This document shows, one piece after another, positions 1 through 6,859 of a stretch of DNA of 21,099 bases. This DNA is from Methanolacinia sp964465295 (GTDB lineage: Archaea; Halobacteriota; Methanomicrobia; Methanomicrobiales; Methanomicrobiaceae): NCBI GenBank assembly GCA_964465295.1, contig CAYXKC010000023.1, positions 1-21,099 of the forward strand. Direction: 5' to 3'. A model generated the notes under the pieces. The model had not been told where the DNA came from and made no database searches. It saw only the letters and a list, made by a program, of their open reading frames with translations. Position 1 is the first letter of the stretch, and every line of letters begins with the position of its first letter. The position numbers and the translations under genes are program-made.

Positions 1-8
1 AAAAAAAA
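1..8 (-). terminator. oligo-T end downstream of the helicase gene
   Basis: An A8 run on the plus strand reads as T8 on the minus strand about 57 nt after the stop of the leftward helicase gene. Archaeal RNA polymerase commonly terminates at such T runs. No strong hairpin precedes it, and the run touches the window edge, so its full length is unknown. Confidence 0.35.
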
Positions 9-64
9 CCGGCTTTAAAGACGCACATTCATGGGATTTCTAAAAGGCTGAATTTTTGATTTAT

Positions 65-3000
65 TTAACCTATTACGGTCTTATTTGCTTTAACGAAAAG
101 ATTCGGGGGCATCTCATAATCGAGTTTCCAGATGATACTCATAGGCCTGCTTCCTTCATGTGAGATATATCGTGCCGATCCAAGGAAGGTGTAGGGCTGA
201 GCATTATTATCGACTTTCTTGAATTCACGGACGAATAATAGTATCTTACTACCATTCTTTTCGTGATTGATGTATCGTATCCCAGTTGGTGATGTTTCAG
301 ATGTGGTGCTCTGAGATTGCCAATGGAATATTTTTTCGGAGATTGCGTAATCCATATACATTGTGGTTGGAGAATAGAGCTCCTCTGTCTTGTTCAATGT
401 AATTAGAAATATATCGGCCTTTTTATCTTCGAGGAATAGCACTCCTTCACGACTTCCTTTAGAAGGTTTTTCTGTCATTGTGTAATGTCCAATTCCGGCG
501 AAAAGTTGATCGCGAGTATAAGAACAATGTAATTCAATTGGCGATTCAAAACCAAGATCAATGGATTCTGGTATGAATTCAATATTATCAAAGTTGTAGT
601 CTAAAAGATCATAGATCTCTTCTTTAATTGTTTCACTTTCAAATATGTCTGAGAATATCTCTTTCAAATCTCTCTTTAAATGAGAAATAGGATTCTCAGT
701 TAAAGAATAGTAAAACATTGATATAATATTCTTTTCAGATTCAGAGAGGGTATCAAATGAATATTTTTCAGGCAGATCCAAGAATGATTTAATGAATCTG
801 ATGAATTTTGGTGAATCTATTGTACTAAGTCTGATACCTGATTTGCTTGTGAATATAGAATTATCATTCTTGTTTTCTGGATATATTCCTGCTTCACAAC
901 ATAATCCATAGAACGTATTTTTGCGATATATGTCAATTGGTTTGAGGGAATAATAGTTTAAAAAGGCCTTAAATGATATCTTTTCTCCAGTTCTTTCTTC
1001 AAATGTTTTTATATTTTCAATCAATGTTCTTCTTGTTGTTATATTGGCCTTGATGTTTTCAAGAACTCTCTCTTGTGCCACTTTTTCAAGATGTATATGG
1101 CAACCCTTAGGAAGAGAATAAGAGTTTTCTTCAATTTGAGATATTAGAGGTCTCTTATTTTCTGAGAGTAATGCATTGATGTATTTTCCAAATTGATAAT
1201 TTGTATTATGTCGTCCAACAAAATCAAGAACTGTTAAGCATTCTTTGCCATCTGCAAGTCTTAGACCTCTTCCCAATTGTTGAATGAAAATTGTTAGACT
1301 CTCGGTCGGTCGGAGGAATAGTATTGTGTTAATCTCAGGAATGTCAACCCCTTCGTTGTAAAGATCGATAACAAAGATGAAATTGTATTTTTTATTAACC
1401 AAATCTTTTTGAATAGAATATCGTTCACTTCGAGGACTATTAGCATATAGGAATGTGGATGGAATCCCTGCATCATTAAATGATTCTGCCATAAATTTTG
1501 CATGCTCTATCGACACACAAAACCCAAGTCCAATTATCTCTCCAATATCTGTTGAATATCTCTTTAGTGCCTGAATGATATTCTCAACCCTCTCTTTGTT
1601 TCCAGTATATAGTTCACTTAATTGGGTAGGATCATATCTCCCCCGAGTCCATTCAACTGAATCTAAATTTACAATGTCAGTTACTCCAAAATAATGGAAA
1701 GGAGAGAGTAACTTTCGATTTATTGCTTCAGGCAACCTAATCTCTGCGGTGATCTTATTGTTAAAATATTTTAAAATGTCGAGATTATCCATTCTCTCCG
1801 GAGTTGCTGTAAGTCCGATGAGAATTTGTGGTTCGTAATATGATAGAAGATCTTGATATGATGGAGCTGCTGCATGATGGAATTCATCAACAATAATCAT
1901 ATCATATGTATCTTTTTTAGTGATCTCTGTCAATTTTTTACTATTGAAACTCTGTATTGATGTGAAAAGATGATTGATTTGAGAAGGCTCATTCCCACCT
2001 ACTAAAAGGTCTCCAAAATTTGGGTCTTTCAATATTCCTCTAAATGTTTGAATACTTTGATTTAGTATCTCTTCACGATGGGCGACGAATAAAAGATTGG
2101 GATATCCTTTAGAGTTTAACACAATTGATTTGTAATCAAACGCAGATATGACAGTTTTACCCGTCCCTGTCGCCGCCACAATCAGATTTTTATAATTGTC
2201 GTGAAGTTCTCTTTCAGCTTTTAATTTATCGAGGATCTCTTCTTGATAGTGAAATGGCTTAATATTGAATATTGGAATTATTTCATTCTCTTTTTTCCTC
2301 TCTTTTGAAAGTGCTACCCTGAGTCTTTCATTGTTCTCTTCGGAATATTCCACGAACTCAGAATCGTTCCAATATGTATCAAAGGTCGCATCGACTTTCT
2401 TTATAATATCTCTTGAATCCTGTTCGGTTACTTTTAGATTCCATTCAAGTCCGCTTGTAACAGCGGGGTTTGAGAGATTAGATGACCCGATATATGCAGT
2501 TGAAAATCCATTATTTCTATGAAATATGTATGATTTGGCATGTAGTCGAGTTCTTTCAGTATCATACGAAATTTTAATTGTGGTATTTGGGAGTTTAGAG
2601 AGTGATTCAATTGCTTTTATGTCCGTTGCACCTGTATATGAAGTAGTAATTATTCTTAATTGCCCTTTTTTGACAAATTCTTCCAAATCTTCCAAGATTA
2701 ATCGGATTCCGCTCCATTTAATAAAAGAGATAAGTAGATCTACTCTATCAGCACTATGAATCTCTCTCTTAATTTCATGAATTAATCCCGGTTCAAATGG
2801 TGAACCTGTGAATAGACTACTATGAGCAATTGATGTTTCAGGACGGGTTATTGTTTCTCTTTTTATTAATCTGGATTGTTCATTATCAATTATTGCAAGC
2901 AATAATTCTGCATCCTTTGTAATCTTACATTGATTTATTAGGTCATCATTTGTCTCTTCTGCAAGTTGAATGATTATATTGTTGCAGATCTCGATTTGCT

Positions 3001-3196
3001 CTTCTAATGGAATTTTCCTGTCATCAGTATTTCGGAGAGCTTTTTCAAACAATCTATACATGTAGTGAGAGAGGATCGATTGAGGGTCATAATTTGAAAT
3101 TTTATCAGTTTGAGATCTCAGTTTTTCTTCAGTTGAGAGTTTTAATTTTAGATATTCATTTATTAATTGCTCATATATGCCGGGGATGAGGTTCAT
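65..3196 (-). CDS. HKD-nuclease / SF2 helicase / DUF3427 fusion protein
   Basis: This is a 1043-residue multidomain protein, probably cytoplasmic and DNA-acting. Residues ~125-290 are a phospholipase D-like (HKD) nuclease domain with HAK at 219-221 and GSSN at 237-240. Residues ~310-680 are a superfamily 2 helicase: Walker A AATGTGKT (341-348), DEFH box (437-440), TAT motif III (463-465) and motif VI QQLGRGLR (639-646). The remainder (~690-1035) matches my memory of the DUF3427 C-terminus, including SPTTMYMDYA and FHWQSQ. The architecture (COG3886 plus COG1061 plus DUF3427) is full length with no frameshift. Proteins of this type occur in mobile or defence neighbourhoods, so a defence or repair role is inferred, not shown. 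The gene is much more AT-rich than its neighbours, with many AT-ending codons, which suggests transfer. The start has only a weak GTGAT motif 2 nt upstream. It is divergent from the Fic gene. Confidence 0.9.
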   Translation of the reverse strand: MNLIPGIYEQLINEYLKLKLSTEEKLRSQTDKISNYDPQSILSHYMYRLFEKALRNTDDRKIPLEEQIEICNNIIIQLAEETNDDLINQCKITKDAELLLAIIDNEQSRLIKRETITRPETSIAHSSLFTGSPFEPGLIHEIKREIHSADRVDLLISFIKWSGIRLILEDLEEFVKKGQLRIITTSYTGATDIKAIESLSKLPNTTIKISYDTERTRLHAKSYIFHRNNGFSTAYIGSSNLSNPAVTSGLEWNLKVTEQDSRDIIKKVDATFDTYWNDSEFVEYSEENNERLRVALSKERKKENEIIPIFNIKPFHYQEEILDKLKAERELHDNYKNLIVAATGTGKTVISAFDYKSIVLNSKGYPNLLFVAHREEILNQSIQTFRGILKDPNFGDLLVGGNEPSQINHLFTSIQSFNSKKLTEITKKDTYDMIIVDEFHHAAAPSYQDLLSYYEPQILIGLTATPERMDNLDILKYFNNKITAEIRLPEAINRKLLSPFHYFGVTDIVNLDSVEWTRGRYDPTQLSELYTGNKERVENIIQALKRYSTDIGEIIGLGFCVSIEHAKFMAESFNDAGIPSTFLYANSPRSERYSIQKDLVNKKYNFIFVIDLYNEGVDIPEINTILFLRPTESLTIFIQQLGRGLRLADGKECLTVLDFVGRHNTNYQFGKYINALLSENKRPLISQIEENSYSLPKGCHIHLEKVAQERVLENIKANITTRRTLIENIKTFEERTGEKISFKAFLNYYSLKPIDIYRKNTFYGLCCEAGIYPENKNDNSIFTSKSGIRLSTIDSPKFIRFIKSFLDLPEKYSFDTLSESEKNIISMFYYSLTENPISHLKRDLKEIFSDIFESETIKEEIYDLLDYNFDNIEFIPESIDLGFESPIELHCSYTRDQLFAGIGHYTMTEKPSKGSREGVLFLEDKKADIFLITLNKTEELYSPTTMYMDYAISEKIFHWQSQSTTSETSPTGIRYINHEKNGSKILLFVREFKKVDNNAQPYTFLGSARYISHEGSRPMSIIWKLDYEMPPNLFVKANKTVIG

Positions 3197-3258
3197 TAAT
3201 CACAATTTGCTGGAATAATACATGAATTTGATCTATGAAACCCCCATCAAAAAAAACC

Positions 3259-3314
3259 GTCAACCGCCCCTGACAAATCCCCGTCGTCCCCGAAATTCGT
3301 CAACAAAGCCTGAC
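3259..3314. repeat. two GTCA-N8-TGAC dyads upstream of fic, 40 bp apart
   Basis: Two dyads of the form GTCA-N8-TGAC lie at 3259-3274 and 3299-3314, with start-to-start spacing of exactly 40 bp. The second copy reads GTCAACAAAGCCTGAC and abuts the presumed BRE/TATA of the Fic gene. They lie in the 158-bp divergent region between helicase and Fic, so they could control both. The same dyad recurs three times downstream of Fic. Operator function is inferred from the symmetry, the phasing and the wHTH domain of the Fic protein. Confidence 0.7.
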
Positions 3315-3320
3315 AAAAAA

Positions 3321-3334
3321 TGGATTTATCTATC
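3321..3334 (+). promoter_or_regulatory. TATA-like element of the fic promoter
   Basis: An A-rich stretch followed by TGGATTTATC places a TATA-like TTTAT at 3325-3329. Transcription would then begin about 25 nt downstream, around 3352-3355, which coincides with the GTG start codon and suggests a leaderless message. No Shine-Dalgarno motif is visible before the GTG, in agreement. The upstream dyad ends at 3314, just before this element. Confidence 0.4.
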
Positions 3335-3354
3335 ATGAAGATCTATTACCTGTT

Positions 3355-4512
3355 GTGAAGACGCTGAAGAGCGAACGGGCCGGGAGGCTTGTTCTCCAGA
3401 AAGAGGGGTACCTGGCATTCGTCCCAAACCCGCTCCCTCCTGCCTGTCTGGAGCTTGATGAAAACCTGCAGGTCCTGCTTTCAAAGGCCGACGGGGCCCT
3501 GGCACGGCTCGACGGGGTGACGTACGTCCTTCCGAATCCCGACCTCTTCGTCGCGATGTACATCAAGAAGGAGGCGCTTTTAAGCTCCCAGATCGAGGGT
3601 ACCCAGGCCTCGCTCCAGGGCGTCCTCGAGTTCGAGGCGAAGATCGAGCCCGGGGACGACATCAACGAGGTCGCCGAGGTCATGAACTATATCAAAGCGA
3701 TGCATCACGGTATCGAAAAACTCGGGTTTGCAGATTTTTCACTCGAATTACTGAATGAAATCCATAAATTCCTGATAAAGGGAGGCCGGGGGACGCACAT
3801 GCACCCCGGGAGGATCAGGGACGTCCAGAATTGGATCGGGATGCAGGGCGGAACCATATTCGATGCTGTCTACGTCCCTCCGCCGCCCGATGAGGTAATG
3901 AATCTGCTGGAAGACCTCGTAAGATTCATCCTCGAAAAGGACAGGCTGCCCCCGCTGATAAAGATCGCATTAATCCACGCCCAGTTCGAATCCATACACC
4001 CGTACCTGGACGGAAACGGCAGAATGGGCCGCCTTCTTATAACATACTACCTCTACTGGAAGAATATCCTCTCAAAACCCCTGCTGTACCTGAGCGTCTA
4101 CCTAAAAAAGAACCGCGACGAATACTACCGGCTCTTAAATGAGGTGAGATTCAGCGGCGACTGGGAGTCATGGACAGAGTTCTTCCTCAGGGGAATAATC
4201 GAAGTCTCGGAAAACTCGATCGAGACCGCAAAGGAGATAATCGGCCTGAAGAACACTCTCGTCTCAAGGCTTATCGAGAACAATATCGGCGGGGTTCATG
4301 CGGTAAAACTGATCGACACCCTCTTCGACTATCCGCTGATCACCGCAACACAGGCCGCAGGCCTTCTCGGCACAAGCAGGCAGACCGCCAATCTCCTTGT
4401 GAACAGGTTTGAAGAGATTGGGATACTCGCAGAGATCACCGGAAAGAAGAGTCATAAAAAGTATATATTCGTGGATTATGTCGCTATTATCCAGAAAGGG
4501 ACACAATTATAA
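3355..4512 (+). CDS. class II Fic family protein (AMP-transferase type) with C-terminal winged helix
   Basis: This 385-residue protein has the layout Fic_N, Fic core, wHTH. The Fic motif is complete: HPYLDGNGRMGR at 215-226, with catalytic His215. The N-terminal domain carries the inhibitory helix motif SSQIEG at 77-82, fitting (S/T)xxxE(G/N), which marks a class II, self-inhibited Fic enzyme. Fic enzymes of this type usually transfer AMP from ATP to a hydroxyl on a target protein; the target here cannot be read from the sequence. Residues ~318-375 form a winged helix (recognition region GTSRQTANLLVNRFEEIG), so the protein may also bind DNA. The GTG start is chosen because the Fic_N domain begins at once and the TATA position predicts a leaderless message. 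A seven-codon ORF (3335-3358) overlaps this GTG. GTCA-N8-TGAC dyads flank the gene on both sides. Confidence 0.93.
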   Translation: MKTLKSERAGRLVLQKEGYLAFVPNPLPPACLELDENLQVLLSKADGALARLDGVTYVLPNPDLFVAMYIKKEALLSSQIEGTQASLQGVLEFEAKIEPGDDINEVAEVMNYIKAMHHGIEKLGFADFSLELLNEIHKFLIKGGRGTHMHPGRIRDVQNWIGMQGGTIFDAVYVPPPPDEVMNLLEDLVRFILEKDRLPPLIKIALIHAQFESIHPYLDGNGRMGRLLITYYLYWKNILSKPLLYLSVYLKKNRDEYYRLLNEVRFSGDWESWTEFFLRGIIEVSENSIETAKEIIGLKNTLVSRLIENNIGGVHAVKLIDTLFDYPLITATQAAGLLGTSRQTANLLVNRFEEIGILAEITGKKSHKKYIFVDYVAIIQKGTQL

Positions 4513-4544
4513 CTATTTTTTTGCAGGATTACGGACAGATGTCT

Positions 4545-4640
4545 GTCAGGCTCACCTGACGGAAATTAATTCAAACCTGTTTTTGTCAACAAAACCTGAC
4601 AAAAAACCACATCTTCGGGTTTTTGTCAACCGGTAATGAC
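4545..4640. repeat. three GTCA-N8-TGAC dyads downstream of fic, 40-bp period
   Basis: Copies lie at 4545-4560, 4585-4600 and 4625-4640. Starts are exactly 40 bp apart, giving 16-bp dyads separated by 24-bp intervals, the same geometry as the pair upstream of Fic. The middle copy reads GTCAACAAAACCTGAC and nearly equals the second upstream copy. A further short hairpin-like palindrome, GACAGA-TG-TCTGTC, overlaps the first copy at 4534-4547. The array starts 33 bp after the Fic stop. No gene is visible in 4513-4804; beyond the array the sequence is AT-rich with only short decayed frames. Confidence 0.7.
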
Positions 4641-4804
4641 AGTCATCCAAATAATTTTAAAAATTCACTGAAAGATCAAAATGATTCTTCCCCACTTTTC
4701 ACACGGTAAAATCATTTTTTCCGGTTAGTTCAATTACTGTCTGTAGCTCCCTGTTAACCCGGCAATATCAATTTTTAAAAAAGATATCTCATGATTCCTG
4801 TATT

Positions 4805-4969
4805 TCAGGGGGATTCCTTTAATTCCCTGTAATATTTGAGAGTATTGGAGCGGTTCAGGGGCTCTTCTTAGTCAGCTTCGGTGATATATTTAGCAAGCCC
4901 GAAATCTTCCAGGACCTATTCAGTCTTCCTGAATACGGTTCTATATAAATTTTTAAAAAAATCAATCAT
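4805..4969 (-). pseudogene. decayed small ORF directly after hicA
   Basis: An ATG overlaps the hicA stop in an ATGA junction, as in a translationally coupled third gene. The frame runs 54 codons before TGA, interrupted by TAG at codon 18 and TAA at codon 34. The intervening stretches look protein-like, for example VLEDFGLAKYITEAD and NRSNTLKYYRELKESP. A further fragment (ELQTVIELTGKNDFTV, minus strand, ~4690-4740) lies farther on in another frame. I do not recognise the family. Amber readthrough alone would not rescue it because of the ochre codon. It could be chance, since the frame is short. Confidence 0.35.
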
Positions 4970-5190
4970 ATTAACATAAAAAATTCTTCTTTTGATATAA
5001 CGCAGTCCCGGATAATCTTTACCAAAAGACCTTTTGAGATATCCTCACCTTTGTGGAACGGAACAACTGTAGTTCTTCCGTCAGGGTGCCGGTAAAATAT
5101 ATGGCTTCCTTTTTGCCGTACCTGAATAAAACCCAGTTTTTCTATGGCTTTACAGACTTTTTCAGGCGGCTGTGGTGTGATGTGGCTCAT
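4966..5190 (-). CDS. hicA: HicA family toxin (mRNA interferase)
   Basis: This 74-residue protein has the dsRBD-like HicA fold: a KAIEKLGF helix region, then QKGSHIFYRHPDGRTTVVP with catalytic His30 after Gly-Ser, and HKGEDISKGLLVKIIRD. HicA toxins cleave mRNA in the cytoplasm and are neutralised by HicB. It starts 9 nt after the hicB stop, so the two are cotranscribed with the antitoxin first, which is one of the two known gene orders. The catalytic His is intact and length is normal, so the toxin is probably functional. Confidence 0.92.
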   Translation of the reverse strand: MSHITPQPPEKVCKAIEKLGFIQVRQKGSHIFYRHPDGRTTVVPFHKGEDISKGLLVKIIRDCVISKEEFFMLI

Positions 5191-5199
5191 CTAAACGTT

Positions 5200-5406
5200 T
5201 CAAACATTTATCTCTATCAGCTGAAGGCCGATAAACTCCATTTTTGGAAGTTCTCCACATTCTCCGGTATAGAGTTCAGCCGCTTCCCTGATCCTCTCCA
5301 TCAGGGTCGGGACATCTTTCGCCTGCGTATGACATCCCGGAAGCCCGGGAATTTCTGCGATATAAATCCCGTCTTCGTCTCTCTCGATGACTACGTTGAA
5401 TTTCAT
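5200..5406 (-). CDS. hicB: HicB family antitoxin, short form
   Basis: This 68-residue protein shows the HicB signature: VVIERDEDGIYIAEIPGLPGCHTQA, then helix DVPTLMERIREAAELY. HicB binds and blocks HicA. No ribbon-helix-helix or HTH DNA-binding tail follows the RNase H-like core, so this is the short form and direct autorepression by HicB alone is uncertain. A TATA-like AATAATTTATC lies about 27-40 nt upstream on the minus strand, and no good Shine-Dalgarno is seen, so the message may be leaderless. Confidence 0.92.
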   Translation of the reverse strand: MKFNVVIERDEDGIYIAEIPGLPGCHTQAKDVPTLMERIREAAELYTGECGELPKMEFIGLQLIEINV

Positions 5407-5423
5407 TCCTGATTTTAGTATGG

Positions 5424-5451
5424 TGCTTAATCAGATAAATTATTGCTTAAT
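5424..5451. repeat. direct repeat TGCTTAAT around the hicBA promoter
   Basis: TGCTTAAT occurs at 5424-5431 and again at 5444-5451, 20 bp apart (about two helical turns), flanking the TATA-like element for hicB. It could be an operator for the toxin-antitoxin complex. This is inferred from position only. Confidence 0.35.
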
Positions 5452-5470
5452 ATTACAGGTAAAAGAATGA

Positions 5471-6856
5471 TCAATACCAGCAGATATCATAAAAAGAGCT
5501 CTCGCCGGAGACGGAATCGCCCGAGACCGCGACAGTCCATTTTGAATTCAGGCTGTATGCCGAATTAATGCCTGTAATCGTTATCCTGATCGAGGAGTCG
5601 CCGGCCCCGTCGTCCTCATCCGAGAAGCACCGGATCGATCCGTCCGGGGCCGCTATGGAGAGGGAAAGCTCGTCTTCTGGATTGTCCCAGCGGAGTTCAA
5701 AGGAGATCTGGGATTCATCCCCGGACGGCGAAAGAGAGTACCACTGCACCCCTCCTTTTCCTATGCTGCTGTAAAACCTTACCTTCGTATCGGGGGTCGG
5801 AAAAGGGGTGGGGCCGGAGAGAAAGGCGCTGCTGTGCGTTCCGCCGGAGACAGGCTCTCCTTCCCGCGGAATCCCGAAAAGATAGATATCATTCATGTCT
5901 TTACACTTGTCCGTCCATACAACGTAGTCTCCCGAGATTCTTGGGAAATCCAGGTCCTCCCCCTCCCGCGAGATAACCGTCGAGTTGCCGGTCTGGGATT
6001 CGTAGAGGTAAATATCTCCGCCATTCTCTACATCCTCACCTCTCTGCCCGTAATAGACCCAGACAACCCTGCCCCCGGACGTATCCGGGTACATCTGGTA
6101 ACCGGTCTTCGGCGAGATAACGGAGGTGATCTTCTCTTTGATGCTGTACATATAGACCGAATAATAATCGTCGTAACTCTCGGCCCAGATTATAAGATCA
6201 CCCTCGATTGCCGGCGGCTGGTACATTGTGGGCAGGCGGGCGACATTCGTCATCTCGCATGTCGTCATATTGTATAATACAAGATAGACCGCAGACGACT
6301 CCGCCTCCCTGCTGATAAAGACGAGCCGGTCGCCCGAGAGATCCGGGAGAAGGCAACTGGTATTTTCCCCGATTCCATCAACAGCCTCCCCCGACTTCCC
6401 CGTGGATATGTCGTACATCCGCAAAAAGGACCGGCCGGCGGTATTCTCCTCCCAGATTACAGTCTCCCCGTCGATAACAGGATTGTCCTGTTTGTTATGC
6501 GAATAAAGAAATTTCAGTTCATATTCCTGCTCGTCGTACAGGAAGATCCCCCTCTGGTCGGACCATACGTACCTCGGCCCTGAGATATCAAGGCCGGACT
6601 TTCCCGAAGGATCGGCGATCACCATCTCCTGGCGCCCTGTCGATATATCGAATTTGTGGATTGAACTCCGTGTTTTGCCGTTTTCATTTGCCCCGTACTC
6701 AATCCACGCGACCGTGTTGTTGTCGAATGCAACCGAATTGAACTTCGCCGAGTCGCTCTTGGCGATTACAACCGGTTCAGGGGTTTTAATCGCTGCACAC
6801 GGATATGCAGCAAGAAGTAGAAATATCAGACATATAATAAACCCCCGTTTCAACAT
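5471..6856 (-). CDS. secreted beta-propeller surface protein
   Basis: This 461-residue protein begins with a clear signal peptide (MLKRGFIICLIFLLLAAYPCAA). Residues ~30-340 contain repeated blades of the TolB/DPP-like beta-propeller kind, with recurring phrases such as RYVWSDQRGIFLYD, GETVIWEENTAG, GDLIIWAESYDDYYSVYMY, GRVVWVYYGQRG and GDYVVWTDKCKDMNDIYLF. A Thr/Pro linker leads to a C-terminal beta-rich domain (~365-461), seemingly a jelly-roll or PPC-like fold. No C-terminal membrane anchor is seen, so it is likely released or held by its partner. It starts 3 nt after the stop of the upstream surface protein gene and is thus in the same operon. No enzymatic motif is evident; a binding or structural envelope role is inferred. 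Confidence 0.75.
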   Translation of the reverse strand: MLKRGFIICLIFLLLAAYPCAAIKTPEPVVIAKSDSAKFNSVAFDNNTVAWIEYGANENGKTRSSIHKFDISTGRQEMVIADPSGKSGLDISGPRYVWSDQRGIFLYDEQEYELKFLYSHNKQDNPVIDGETVIWEENTAGRSFLRMYDISTGKSGEAVDGIGENTSCLLPDLSGDRLVFISREAESSAVYLVLYNMTTCEMTNVARLPTMYQPPAIEGDLIIWAESYDDYYSVYMYSIKEKITSVISPKTGYQMYPDTSGGRVVWVYYGQRGEDVENGGDIYLYESQTGNSTVISREGEDLDFPRISGDYVVWTDKCKDMNDIYLFGIPREGEPVSGGTHSSAFLSGPTPFPTPDTKVRFYSSIGKGGVQWYSLSPSGDESQISFELRWDNPEDELSLSIAAPDGSIRCFSDEDDGAGDSSIRITITGINSAYSLNSKWTVAVSGDSVSGESSFYDICWY

Positions 6857-6859
6857 GAA

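Noticed and set aside
4545..4640. Possible small CRISPR array because of regular 40-bp spacing
   Set aside because: The repeats are only 16-bp degenerate dyads with 8 variable central bases, there are three copies, no cas genes are near, and matching copies lie upstream of fic.
4805..4969. Pyrrolysine readthrough of the TAG in the frame after hicA
   Set aside because: A TAA follows 16 codons later and no pyl genes are visible, so decay is the simpler reading.
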